Assembly (NCBI GenBank): GCA_050247235.1
Contig: JBFWUN010000019.1
Coordinates: 1 to 64,000 of the forward strand
Direction: 5' to 3'
From: CAIKBL01 sp050247235
Lineage (GTDB): Bacteria; Pseudomonadota; Gammaproteobacteria; Ga0077536
Length of the DNA: 64,000 bases
Shown: positions 32,751 through 42,384 of the stretch, one piece after another
Layout: each line of letters begins with the position of its first letter
How positions within the stretch are numbered: the stretch's first letter is position 1
Translations under genes and position numbers: made by a program
The notes under the pieces: generated by a model
What the model was told of the DNA's origin: nothing
The model's input: the letters and a program-made list of their open reading frames with translations, nothing else
Database searches by the model: none

Positions 32751-33593
32751 TCAACCGGTTGCGAGCGCGGCGTGCAGCCCTACCCGAAAATCGACGCACT
32801 GCGGTGACCAGCCGAGACGCGCGAAACTGACCCGGGGGTCGACTGCCTTGCCGCAGCGGTCGGGATCGGGGGGGTCGGCGAATCGCGGTGCAGGCGCCCG
32901 GATCATCGCCGCAAGCGCCGTGTAATACGCAGCGCGACGCAGCGGAGTGCCGTCGCTGGCAAGTTCGATCCGTGCCGCCGAATCGGCCCGCATGCTGGCG
33001 CACAGCGCTTCCACGGCGTCGTCCCGCTGCAGGAGATTCAGCCAGGCCATCGGCTGTCCCGGCAGCACCTCCCCTTCGCGTACGGCGCCAAGACCGATGA
33101 CCCGTCCCGGTCCATAGAGCCCGGCAAGGCGCACGATGCGTCCTGCAGTCTCGCTCAGCCACGCCTGTTCGATGTCCAAGAGGCGTTGCTGCCGGGGGGT
33201 CGTGGGCTCGACGGGTGTTTCCGGCCCCACCGTCGCGCCGCCACGTTCGCCATGAATGCCGGTACTCGAACTGAGCACCGCACGGCGCACCGGAAGCGTT
33301 CGCAGCCAGGCGAAGAGCCGCTCCCGCAGCACCGGCGTCGCCAGTGCGGACGGGGTGAGTACGCAGTAGACATCCAGTGCATCGATGACATCCTGCATCA
33401 GGACGCGTGTCGTCTTCGACGTGTCCGCGGTATCAAACGTGATGCCATGCGCGTGCGGGAGTTCGCGCGCAAGCGCGGCCATCCGGGTCTGGGTGCGCAC
33501 GGTGAAGTACACGGGTCGATCAGCTTCACCCAGGCGACGGACGAGCGCCGTTCCGAGGTAGCCGCAGCCGACCACCAGGGTTCCGACGCGCAT
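32751..33593 (-). CDS. NAD(P)-dependent epimerase/dehydratase-like protein (YeeZ-like)
   Basis: A 280-residue extended-SDR-like protein. The Rossmann motif is VVGCGYLGTALVRRL, the form found in YeeZ-type proteins (GCGYxG), followed by a beta-alpha fold with SSSTGIHGERGG and RLAGLYGPGR. A classical YxxxK is not visible, so catalysis is doubtful. The ATG at 33593 overlaps the stop of the upstream hydrolase gene by one base (TGATG), indicating translational coupling and a shared transcript. Function unknown. Confidence 0.8.
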   Translation of the reverse strand: MRVGTLVVGCGYLGTALVRRLGEADRPVYFTVRTQTRMAALARELPHAHGITFDTADTSKTTRVLMQDVIDALDVYCVLTPSALATPVLRERLFAWLRTLPVRRAVLSSSTGIHGERGGATVGPETPVEPTTPRQQRLLDIEQAWLSETAGRIVRLAGLYGPGRVIGLGAVREGEVLPGQPMAWLNLLQRDDAVEALCASMRADSAARIELASDGTPLRRAAYYTALAAMIRAPAPRFADPPDPDRCGKAVDPRVSFARLGWSPQCVDFRVGLHAALATG

Positions 33594-34477
33594 CAGACGT
33601 CGCTCGCGAACGCGCCAACCAGCGCGGCCACCGCACGAGGCTGTTCCCAGTGCAGCATGTGCCCCGCATCGTCCACCCAGGCCTGGCGGGCGTCCCGATA
33701 GCGCGTCGATGCTTCGGTCATCACGTCGAACCGCGGAAACCGTGTCGCGATATCGGATTGACGTGCACTGATCAGCAGTACCGGCGCGAGCGTCTGCGCC
33801 CAGCACGCGGAAGCCTCTTCGCGTCGGTACAGCACCGGATTCACGCGCTTGTGCGCCGGATCCATCTTGAGGCGCCAACGCTGCCCTTCCACCGGTCGGG
33901 CCCACAGTTCCACAAGCGTCTCGAGGACGCCGTCCGGCGCGTGCGGTGCAAGCTTGCGCAAGTGTGCAACCAGCGCCTCCCTCGACTCGAAGTCCCGCAA
34001 TGGATCGTCTGCGCGCAGTTCATCGAGCCAGCGCCGGTAGCGGCCCGGAGCCTGGTCCGCGTGCGTCGGAGGCATACCAAATCCCTCGAGCAGCACGAGT
34101 CGGGAAACACGTTCCGGGCGCACCCCGGCGTAGAGGCCCGCAATGTTGCCCCCCATGCTGTGGCCCACCAGTACAAACGGGCCATCCGGCACGAAATGAT
34201 CGAGTACGACCTCGAGGTCGGCGAGGTAGTCAGGGAACCAATAACCGTCGGATGCCCACGCGGAAGCCCCGAATCCGCGGAGATCCGGCGCGATCACGTG
34301 GAAGGATTCGGCGAGATGCGCCGCCACGAAGGCAAAACTCGCACCGGTATCGCCCCAGCCGTGCACGCAGACGATCGGCGGTTGCGCGCGGTGCCCCCAC
34401 TCCCATACGGTCAGGCGCATTCCACCCCGTCGCAGGTCCGTGCGCCGGGCGTCGGGCAGGCAGGGCGCGGCATTCAT
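33593..34477 (-). CDS. Alpha/beta fold hydrolase
   Basis: A 294-residue serine hydrolase. The oxyanion region is VCVHGWGDTG, the nucleophile Ser is in LVGHSMGGNIAG, an Asp candidate in LLISARQSDIATR and a His in DDAGHMLHWEQP. It resembles haloalkane dehalogenase/epoxide hydrolase-like or esterase subfamilies, but the substrate cannot be told. The ATG at 34477 lies 34 bp beyond the stop of the GGDEF-EAL regulator. It is coupled with the downstream epimerase-like gene. Confidence 0.85.
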   Translation of the reverse strand: MNAAPCLPDARRTDLRRGGMRLTVWEWGHRAQPPIVCVHGWGDTGASFAFVAAHLAESFHVIAPDLRGFGASAWASDGYWFPDYLADLEVVLDHFVPDGPFVLVGHSMGGNIAGLYAGVRPERVSRLVLLEGFGMPPTHADQAPGRYRRWLDELRADDPLRDFESREALVAHLRKLAPHAPDGVLETLVELWARPVEGQRWRLKMDPAHKRVNPVLYRREEASACWAQTLAPVLLISARQSDIATRFPRFDVMTEASTRYRDARQAWVDDAGHMLHWEQPRAVAALVGAFASDV

Positions 34478-34511
34478 CGATTGCGCGCAGGGCGCATGCG
34501 CCGGGTGATGC

Positions 34512-36644
34512 TCAGTGCGAGACCTGCTCGACGGCTGCGTTCGCCAGGTGACCGCCGAGGCGCAGGTAGTCGTTGACCGCGTCCTGGTGCAATGGGCGCG
34601 AATACCAGAATCCCTGCGCCGACGGACACTGCATCGCGCGCAGGCGTTTGACCTGCTCGGCGGTCTCCACACCCTCCGCGACCACTTTCATTCCCAGGGT
34701 GACACCGAGCGTGATGATGGCTTCCACGATCGCGCTCGAATCGATCTTGTCCGACATCGTCTGGACGAAACTGCGATCAATCTTCAGCGTGTCGTAACGG
34801 AAGCGCTGCAGGTAGCTGAGCGACGAATAGCCGGTACCGAAATCGTCGACATGCAGTTCGATTCCGAGATCACGCAAATCCGCGAGTGTGCTCAGTACGA
34901 GATCTCCGTGATCCATGACCACGCGTTCGGTGATTTCCAGCCGGATTGAATTGGGCGGCAGGCCGCAGTCCTCGAGCAGCGCGGCGATCCGCTTGGCCAT
35001 GTCGTCGGTCAGGAACAGCTTGCCGGAGACGTTGATGCTCATACCGATAGGCGGCTCCATCGGGAACAGGCGTTGCCAGATCGCGAGCTGGTGACACGCA
35101 TGCTCGATCACCCACCAGCCGATTGGGACCACCAGGCTGGTATCCTCGACGATGCCGATGAATTCTTCCGGCATCACCAGTCCTCGGCTCGGGTGATGCC
35201 AGCGCAGCAACGCCTCGAAGCCCTGCACGCGCTCGCTGTCCATCGCAATGATCGGCTGGTAGTAAATCTCGAATTCACCCTTGTCGAGCGCCCGCCGGAG
35301 GTCGGTCTCCATGCGGTGCTGGAACATGGCCTGATCATGCATGTAGGTATCGAACACGGCGTAGGTGGCCTGGCCCGAATTCTTGGCCCGGTACATCGCA
35401 ATGTCCGCGTCACGCAGCATCTCGTCCGGTGTGCGATAGATCTCCGAGCTGACCGCGATCCCGATGCTCGCGGATGTGAAGATCGTGTGAGACTCGATCT
35501 CGAATTCCTGCGCCAGGGCCTCCTGCACCCGCTCCACCACGTAGATGGCGTCGGTCGGGCCAGTGATGTCGTTCAGCACGATCGCAAACTCGTCACCGCC
35601 GAGTCGGGCCAGCGTGTCGCCCGGCCGCAGGCAGCCGAGAATACGACCGGCAACCTGGGCCAGCAATTCGTCGCCCACGGCGTGTCCGAGGCTGTCGTTG
35701 ACATGCTTGAAGCGGTCGAGGTCGAAGAACAGTACCGCGAACAGCTTGGTGGGATCCCGTCGAAAGCGGCGCAGCGCGAGGTCGAGCCGATCGGTGAACA
35801 GGATCCGATTGGGAAGCCCCGTCAGCGCATCGTGCATCGCCTCGTGCAGCAGCCGGGCTTCGGTCTGTTTGCGGCGCGTGATGTCGGTCATCGACCCGGC
35901 CATCCGCAGCGCCGTCCCGAGATCGTCCCTGACCGCCACACCGCGACTCGACACCCATCGCACGTCGCCCCCCTTCGTGACCATGCGATATTCACATTCG
36001 AAGTAACCCGCGCGCCCCTCCAGGTGCTGGTTCAGCGCCTCGTTGAAGCGCTCACGGTCACGCTGGTCAATCCGTTCGAACCACTCGCGCACCTGGTCGG
36101 CGATTTCACCCTCCGCGTAGCCGAGAATGGATTTCCAGCGCGGAGAGAAATAGATACGGTCTTCCCGGATGTTCCAATCCCAGATACCGTCGTTCGCACC
36201 AGCGACGGCCAGCGCATAGCGCTGCTCGCTCTCGCGCAATGCCCGGTCCGCGCGCGTCCGCTCGATGGCATAGCGGATTGCGCGCCCCAGCAACGGCCCG
36301 TCGACTTCGCGCTTGATCAGGTAGTCCTGGGCGCCTTCCCGCAACGCCTTGGTTCCGAGTTCCACGCTCGTCTGGTTGGTCAGCACGATGATGGGTGTCT
36401 GCGGGGCCGCCTTGCGCATGCGCTGGCATACCTCGATTCCCGCCCCGTCGGGCAGGTTGAGATCGAGCAGGATGACGTCGAATTTCTCGTCGCGCGCACG
36501 TTCAAGTCCCGGCGTAAGGCGATCGCAGTGTTCGATGACGAACCGCCACCCGCTCACGCGGCGCAGGTGCTTCGTCACGAGTTGCGCCTCGGTGTCGATG
36601 TCCTCGACCAGCAGGACCCGGCAGGTGATGGTTGACTCGGACAT
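34512..36644 (-). CDS. Response regulator with REC-PAS-GGDEF-EAL domains (c-di-GMP turnover)
   Basis: A 710-residue cytoplasmic protein. REC (about 8-125) has the acidic pocket (VEDID) and phosphoacceptor Asp61 in ILLDLNLP. PAS (about 140-260) follows. The GGDEF domain has intact RLGGDEFAIV (349-353) and the inhibitory I-site RPGD at 340-343, five residues earlier. The EAL domain keeps EALLRW (477), ITE (571), DDFGTGYSS (600), KIDRSF (621) and AEGVET (656). By motif, both the cyclase and phosphodiesterase look functional, with feedback control. Its start codon abuts the stop of the upstream histidine kinase gene with zero spacing, so that kinase is the likely partner. Confidence 0.95.
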   Translation of the reverse strand: MSESTITCRVLLVEDIDTEAQLVTKHLRRVSGWRFVIEHCDRLTPGLERARDEKFDVILLDLNLPDGAGIEVCQRMRKAAPQTPIIVLTNQTSVELGTKALREGAQDYLIKREVDGPLLGRAIRYAIERTRADRALRESEQRYALAVAGANDGIWDWNIREDRIYFSPRWKSILGYAEGEIADQVREWFERIDQRDRERFNEALNQHLEGRAGYFECEYRMVTKGGDVRWVSSRGVAVRDDLGTALRMAGSMTDITRRKQTEARLLHEAMHDALTGLPNRILFTDRLDLALRRFRRDPTKLFAVLFFDLDRFKHVNDSLGHAVGDELLAQVAGRILGCLRPGDTLARLGGDEFAIVLNDITGPTDAIYVVERVQEALAQEFEIESHTIFTSASIGIAVSSEIYRTPDEMLRDADIAMYRAKNSGQATYAVFDTYMHDQAMFQHRMETDLRRALDKGEFEIYYQPIIAMDSERVQGFEALLRWHHPSRGLVMPEEFIGIVEDTSLVVPIGWWVIEHACHQLAIWQRLFPMEPPIGMSINVSGKLFLTDDMAKRIAALLEDCGLPPNSIRLEITERVVMDHGDLVLSTLADLRDLGIELHVDDFGTGYSSLSYLQRFRYDTLKIDRSFVQTMSDKIDSSAIVEAIITLGVTLGMKVVAEGVETAEQVKRLRAMQCPSAQGFWYSRPLHQDAVNDYLRLGGHLANAAVEQVSH

Positions 36645-38156
36645 TCAGCGATCCACTGCGTCACGGGTTCCGCGGTTCGCGTTCGCGCGCAGCGCGGCAC
36701 CCCTCAACTCGATGACGAAACAGCTCCCGCGCCCCGGCGTCGACTCGACCGTGATGTCTCCACCGTGCGCGCGCACGATCTGCCGGCACACCGCGAGGCC
36801 GAGTCCGATTCCCGGGTACTCGCGATCACTGTGGAGACGCTGAAACATATCGAAGACGCGTCCGATGTCCTTGGCCTCGATCCCGATGCCGTTGTCTTCA
36901 ATCTGGACGCGCACGACGTCCCCGCGCTCTTCCGCGCTGACCCTGATCCGGGGAACACGGTTGCCACGGAACTTCAGCGCGTTGCCCAGCAGGTTCTGGA
37001 ACACCTGCACCATCTGCTGCCGATTCACGCGCAGTGTCGGCAGGCTGTGTCGTTCAATCGTGGCCCCCGTGGCGTCAATTTCACTGCGCAGGTTGTCCAT
37101 CGCGTCCTGCAGCACCTCATCCAGTCCGACGATCTCGGACTCGTGGTCCGTGGCGCGAACCGACGCGACCTGCAGAATTCCGTCGACCATCGCCTGCATG
37201 CGTGCGGTCAGCGCGGCGATTTCCTTCGCTGCGACGCGCGACTCCAGGTCGCCCGGCTCGCCGCTTTCGGCCAGCGTGCGTGCGTGGGCGGCCATCGAAT
37301 TGAGCGGCGCCTGGAGATCGTGCGAAACGGCGAAGAGCAGGTTGTCGAGCCCACTGTCGCGCTCGCGCTCGGGGGGAACCCTGCTGTCCGTCGCGGCGGT
37401 GTGCGTGCCGAGCAATCTCGACACGTCGAACAGGTTGACTGCCCACAGCCCGTGTCCCGCCTGGACTTCGGACAGCGGGTTTACCGTGATCGCCGCGAGC
37501 AGCGGGCGGGCGCCCGACATCTCCACGTCGGCGCCGAACTCCCAGCGCTCCTGCGTCGCCAGGAACCGGCGCCGCCACTCGTCCTGGCGCTCAGGTTCGG
37601 CGAGCAGCTGCTCGAACGAAAGATCGAGCAGTTCATACCGTGGGCGCTCCAGGAGCAGTTCCAGTTCCCGGTTCACCGCGACGATGAGTCCGCCCCGGCC
37701 CAGCAGACACGCCGGGATCGCGAACGCGCCGGAGAACACGGCATCTGCGTCGACGGGAAACCGGCTTGCGAGATCCCTCGCGGCGCGCAGCCGCTCCGCC
37801 AGCGCGACCGGCAGGCTCAGAAACCCGGCACTGGTCTTCACGGTCCGACCGTCGACACCGGCACCGACGCAGTCCCGCGCACTCGGCGACAGCGCGTCCG
37901 CCGTGAACAGCCACAGGAGACTGCGCGGCGATCGCTTGCGGATTTCTGCCGCGAGCTGCCGGACTTCGACAAAGTTGCGTCCCGGTTCGGCGATCAGCGC
38001 GTCGATGGGACCGTTGCTCGCGTGCTGCGCAATCTCCAGCGCCGACGCTGCCTCCAGGATCTCGAGGCTTGCGTCACTGCTTCTGAGGGCAAGGGCAAGC
38101 AACCCGCGGTCATGCCGCTCTTCGTCGAAGATTATTATTCTGTATTTATAATTCAA
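36645..38156 (-). CDS. Sensor histidine kinase with degenerate receiver-like N-terminus
   Basis: A 503-residue soluble kinase without membrane helices. The N-terminal ~125 residues resemble a receiver domain (YRIIIFDEERHDRGLLALAL..., LIAEPGRN, LLWLFTADALSP) but the phosphoacceptor position is Glu (E57 in AEPG), so it is probably a pseudo-receiver. A PAS-like domain follows (about 140-250), then HisKA with His279 in FAVSHDLQAPLNS, and HATPase with NLLGNALKF, DNGIGI and GIGLGLAVC. The start is TTG 38156 in AT-rich DNA, without a clear ribosome site, and is uncertain. Its stop touches the ATG of the c-di-GMP regulator gene, its likely phosphotransfer target. Confidence 0.9.
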   Translation of the reverse strand: MNYKYRIIIFDEERHDRGLLALALRSSDASLEILEAASALEIAQHASNGPIDALIAEPGRNFVEVRQLAAEIRKRSPRSLLWLFTADALSPSARDCVGAGVDGRTVKTSAGFLSLPVALAERLRAARDLASRFPVDADAVFSGAFAIPACLLGRGGLIVAVNRELELLLERPRYELLDLSFEQLLAEPERQDEWRRRFLATQERWEFGADVEMSGARPLLAAITVNPLSEVQAGHGLWAVNLFDVSRLLGTHTAATDSRVPPERERDSGLDNLLFAVSHDLQAPLNSMAAHARTLAESGEPGDLESRVAAKEIAALTARMQAMVDGILQVASVRATDHESEIVGLDEVLQDAMDNLRSEIDATGATIERHSLPTLRVNRQQMVQVFQNLLGNALKFRGNRVPRIRVSAEERGDVVRVQIEDNGIGIEAKDIGRVFDMFQRLHSDREYPGIGLGLAVCRQIVRAHGGDITVESTPGRGSCFVIELRGAALRANANRGTRDAVDR

Positions 38157-38392
38157 TGGCTTGTAATGGATTTTTGACGTCAGTAGCGCGCGAACGCAGC
38201 ATATTGCAAGCCTCCCGGATTCTCAATTAAAACTTTGTTCCTGGGTTGCTTTCCCGTTGCGCACTTGCGCGCGTTCACAGCCCGCTGAACTGCCTGCTGC
38301 CAACGCCGCTGACGCACGCGTCCGCCGACATGACAACGCGGCCGGGTTTATGGAACACTTGCCGCGCTTTTACGTTACTGGGAGGTAAAGCA

Positions 38393-39685
<1,293 letters not shown>

Positions 39686-39701
39686 GTCCGTCCCGCGCCT
39701 C

Positions 39702-41692
39702 GTGGATCAGCCCAATCGCCGACAACTCGTTTTCGAAGCCGGCAAAAGCATCCACGAGGCGTTCGCCAAGTACAACGACAACTTCGGCCGGATAACCCGG
39801 CGCGCCAAGGATCGCTTCGAGACGCGCGACTGGCGCGGCGCCGAGCGCGATTTCGTCGAACGCCTGGATCTCTGGACCAAGTCAGTCGACCGTACCGTTG
39901 CCGCACTGACCCGCCAGCTTTCCCCCATCGGACTCGAGCGCGCGCTGTGGGCGGAGGTCAAGCACTCGTTCGGCGAACGGGTCAGCGGGATCGCGGACGG
40001 CGCGTTCTGCAAGACCTACTTCAACTCCGTCAGCCGCCGCCTGTTCCATACGGTCGGCGCGGATCCGCAGACGGAGTTCCTCGACATACGATTCAACGTC
40101 CGGGATGCACAACGCTACGCGATCGACCACAAGTCCTACCTGAACTGGGGAAACCCCGAGACGGTCATCCATGAACTGCTGGACGAATACCGGTTCGACA
40201 CCGATTACGTCGACATCGCGCGCGACGAGGAGCGGATAGCCGACACGCTGGAGATGCATGCGGCGAACCGCGCAGACGGCGCCGAGCTGCTCAGGCTCGA
40301 TTTCCTGCCGGCGGTGTTCTACCAGTCCACCGGTGCCTACCTGATCGGACAGGCGTTCTGGCCCGGCTACAGTTCGCCGTTCGTCGTCGAGTTCCGCCAC
40401 GTCGAACAGGGGATAGANNNNNNNNNNNNNNNNNNNNNNNNNNNNNNNNNNNNNNNNNNNNNNNNNNNNNNNNNNNNNNNNNNNNNNNNNNNNNNNNNNN
40501 NNNNNNNNNNNNNNNNNTCAGGCTCGATTTCCTGCCGGCGGTGTTCTACCAGTCCACCGGTGCCTACCTGATCGGACAGGCGTTCTGGCCCGGCTACAGT
40601 TCGCCGTTCGTCGTCGAGTTCCGCCACGTCGAACAGGGGATAGAGGTAGGTCAGATACTGACGGACGTCGACGACATCAGCATCCTGTTCGGTTTCACGC
40701 GATCCTATTTCTTCGTCGACATCGAACCCGTCGAAGGCGCGATCTACTTCATCCATTCGCTGCTGCCGCACAAGCCGATCGACGAACTCTACACCGTCCT
40801 CGGCCGCGTTCGCCAGGGTAAAACCGAACGCTACCGGCAATTCACCAGTCATCTTGCCAACTGCCAGGATCGCTTCATTCACGCAGCCGGCGACCGCGGC
40901 CTCGTGATGATCGTGTTCACGCTCCCCTCCTACGACCTGGTCTTCAAGGTCATACGTGATCGTTTCGGGTATCCGAAGAACACGACGCGCGACGAGGTGA
41001 TCGAAAAATACCAGCTGGTGTTCAAGCACGATCGCGCGGGTCGTCTGATCGACACCCAGGAATTCACGCATATCGGGTTCCCGCTCGCGAAGTTCGATTC
41101 GGCTGTGGTCGACGAACTGATGCAGGAGGCTGCGGAATCCTCCCGCGTCGACGGCGACCAGCTGGTGATCAGGCATCTCTACGTCGAACGCCGATTGCAG
41201 CCGCTGAACCTGTTCCTGCGCGAATGCACGCGTGACGCCGGCAATGCCGCGGTCATCGACTACGGCAATGCCATCAAGGATCTCGCGCAGACGAACGTGT
41301 TTCCCGGTGACCTGCTGCTGAAGAACTTCGGTGTCACGCGCCACGGGCGCGTGATCTTCTACGACTATGACGAACTCTGCCTCGTGACCGACTGCAATTT
41401 CCGCGAGGTGCCGGAGGCGCGGTACGAAGAGGACGAACTGCGGCAGGAGTCGTGGTTCTACGTGCATGGGAACGACGTCTTCCCTGAGGAGTTCATGCGA
41501 TTCCTCGCGATGGACGACGCCTATCGGCAGGTCTTCATGGCGCACCACGCGGACCTGCTGACCGTCGAATACTGGCGCGACGCGAAAGCGCGTCATCTTG
41601 CCAACGCCGTCGCCGCCCCCCCTTCGGGGTTGCGGACCGGCCCGGGCAGCCGCCAGGCGCGCCCGGCATCCGCACGCGGCGCTTCCGGCTGA
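39702..41692 (+). CDS. aceK: Isocitrate dehydrogenase kinase/phosphatase, split by an assembly gap
   Basis: AceK switches IDH off (Ser phosphorylation) and on again, sending isocitrate to the glyoxylate bypass. The N-terminal regulatory part (KSIHEAFAKYNDNFGRITRRAKDRFETRDW..., LDIRFNVRDAQRYAIDHKSYLNWGNPETVIHELLDEYRF) and C-terminal kinase part (VFKVIRDRFGYPKN..., ending in the metal region VIFYDYDELC and FPEEF) are both full. 100 Ns at 40418-40517 plus a 127-bp duplication split it and shift the frame. Deleting 227 bp (Ns and one copy) restores one frame of 587 codons (E. coli AceK 578), so the real gene is intact. Start is GTG 39702. In E. coli aceK sits in aceBAK; here it is beside icd. Confidence 0.95.
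40291..40417 (+). repeat. aceK: 127-bp direct duplicate flanking an assembly gap (left copy)
   Basis: This 127-bp sequence is repeated exactly at 40518-40644, on either side of 100 Ns. It encodes the AceK segment beginning RLDFLPAVFYQSTGAYLIGQ. The exact identity and the length of 127, a common maximum assembler k-mer, point to two overlapping contig ends joined as a scaffold. Confidence 0.9.
40418..40517. other. Scaffold gap of 100 Ns
   Basis: Exactly 100 unknown bases, the default gap length in many scaffolders. The flanking identical copies mean that no sequence is probably missing here and the true gap length is negative (overlap of 127 bp). Confidence 0.97.
40518..40644 (+). repeat. aceK: 127-bp direct duplicate flanking an assembly gap (right copy)
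   Basis: Identical to 40291-40417. In the sequence as given this copy reads in a different frame from the left part of aceK (offset of 227 bp, not a multiple of three), which creates an artificial break. Confidence 0.9.
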
Positions 41693-41703
41693 GCATCACC
41701 GAC

Positions 41704-41723
41704 CCGGCGGGCGTTTCCGCCGG
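41704..41723 (+). terminator. Stem-loop after aceK
   Basis: CCGGCGG (41704-41710) and CCGCCGG (41717-41723) form a perfect 7-bp stem with a GCGTTT loop, 11 bp beyond the aceK stop and before the feo promoter. It lacks a T-run (AAAATCC follows), so it is a weak or Rho-assisted terminator candidate. Confidence 0.4.
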
Positions 41724-41755
41724 AAAATCCTGGCGCCGGTCGTGACAAAGCATCG

Positions 41756-41785
41756 TTGACGCGTTAGCATCTTTCGAATTGGAAT
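41756..41785 (+). promoter_or_regulatory. Promoter candidate of the feoA-feoA-feoB operon
   Basis: -35 TTGACG (41756-41761; 5 of 6 consensus bases), an 18-bp spacer and -10 TGGAAT (41780-41785; 4 of 6). The start would fall near 41793, leaving a very short leader before the ATG at 41800. It overlaps the 19-bp dyad described at 41777-41795. Confidence 0.45.
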
Positions 41786-41795
41786 CATTCCCATT
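41777..41795. promoter_or_regulatory. 9-1-9 dyad over the feo promoter (Fur-box-like operator candidate)
   Basis: AATTGGAATCATTCCCATT is an inverted repeat with half-sites of nine bases around a central C; eight of nine positions pair. Fur boxes have the same 9-1-9 geometry and AT-rich A/TAT content, but the match to the classical GATAATGAT half-site is only about 4 of 9. Location over the -10 of an iron-uptake operon favours Fur or a Fur-like regulator; identity is inference. Confidence 0.45.
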
Positions 41796-41799
41796 CAGC

Positions 41800-42114
41800 A
41801 TGCTTGGTGCAAACGCGACGACGCCGCTGGACAGCCTGGGAGCGGACGGCTCTCGGCTCTCCGATCTGCATCACGGACAGCGCGGTGTGGTCGTCGCCGT
41901 GCACGACGGTCGCCTCGCCGGGCGCCTCGCGGCGCGCGGCCTCGTGCCGGGCGCCGAGTTCGATGTGCTGCGCGGGGGCGACCCGATGCTCGTCCGCGTG
42001 GACGAAAGCCGCTGGGCACTGGCGGGATCCGAGGCGGCGCTCGTCGAAGTCGCCTGCCAGGGCGGTCGCATGCGTTTCGTACGGACTCTCCTGACCCGCA
42101 TCTTCCACTACTGA
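41800..42114 (+). CDS. feoA: FeoA domain protein (first copy)
   Basis: A 104-residue small SH3-like protein: LSDLHHGQRGVVVAVHD, LAGRLAARGLVPGAEFDVLRGGDPMLVRVDESRWALAGSEAALVEVA is a full FeoA core. FeoA assists the ferrous iron permease FeoB. The ATG at 41800 is favoured over the TTG at 41779, which lies inside the operator dyad. The C-terminal tail (GGRMRFVRTLLTRIF) is longer than in the second copy. The stop overlaps the ATG of the second feoA (TGATG), so the two are translationally coupled. Confidence 0.88.
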   Translation: MLGANATTPLDSLGADGSRLSDLHHGQRGVVVAVHDGRLAGRLAARGLVPGAEFDVLRGGDPMLVRVDESRWALAGSEAALVEVACQGGRMRFVRTLLTRIFHY

Positions 42115-42350
42115 TGTCGCGGACCCTTGCCTCGCTTCGGCCGGGAGAACGCGGCGTCGTGGCCGGCTTCCCGCACGTCGATTCCTTCGCCCAGCGACTG
42201 ATGCAGCTCGGCTTTCTCGAGGGGACGACGGTCACGGTATTGCGCCAGGCACCCACCGGTGATCCGATCGAAGTGGAATTGATGGGTTATGCCCTGTCGC
42301 TGCGCCTGGAAGAGGCGCGCGCGATACCCCTCGAGCCGCCGGCCGCGTGA
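42114..42350 (+). CDS. feoA: FeoA domain protein (second copy)
   Basis: A 78-residue minimal FeoA: LASLRPGERGVVAGFPHVDSFAQRLMQLGFLEGTTVTVLRQAPTGDPIEVELMGYALSLRLEEARAI, the canonical RLMxLGFxxGTxVxVxxxAPxGDPIxxxxxGxxxxLRxxEA pattern. It overlaps the first feoA by one base and is 34 bp from feoB. Of the two copies this is closer to the classical stand-alone FeoA, so it is probably the FeoB partner; the first may be a diverged regulator or second subunit. Confidence 0.92.
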   Translation: MSRTLASLRPGERGVVAGFPHVDSFAQRLMQLGFLEGTTVTVLRQAPTGDPIEVELMGYALSLRLEEARAIPLEPPAA

Positions 42351-42384
42351 TCGAACACGCCCCGTACCCGCGATCCCGCGCCCG

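Noticed and set aside
40291..40644. Genuine tandem duplication within aceK
   Set aside because: The copies are identical, exactly 127 bp, separated by 100 Ns and break the frame; an assembly artefact explains this better.
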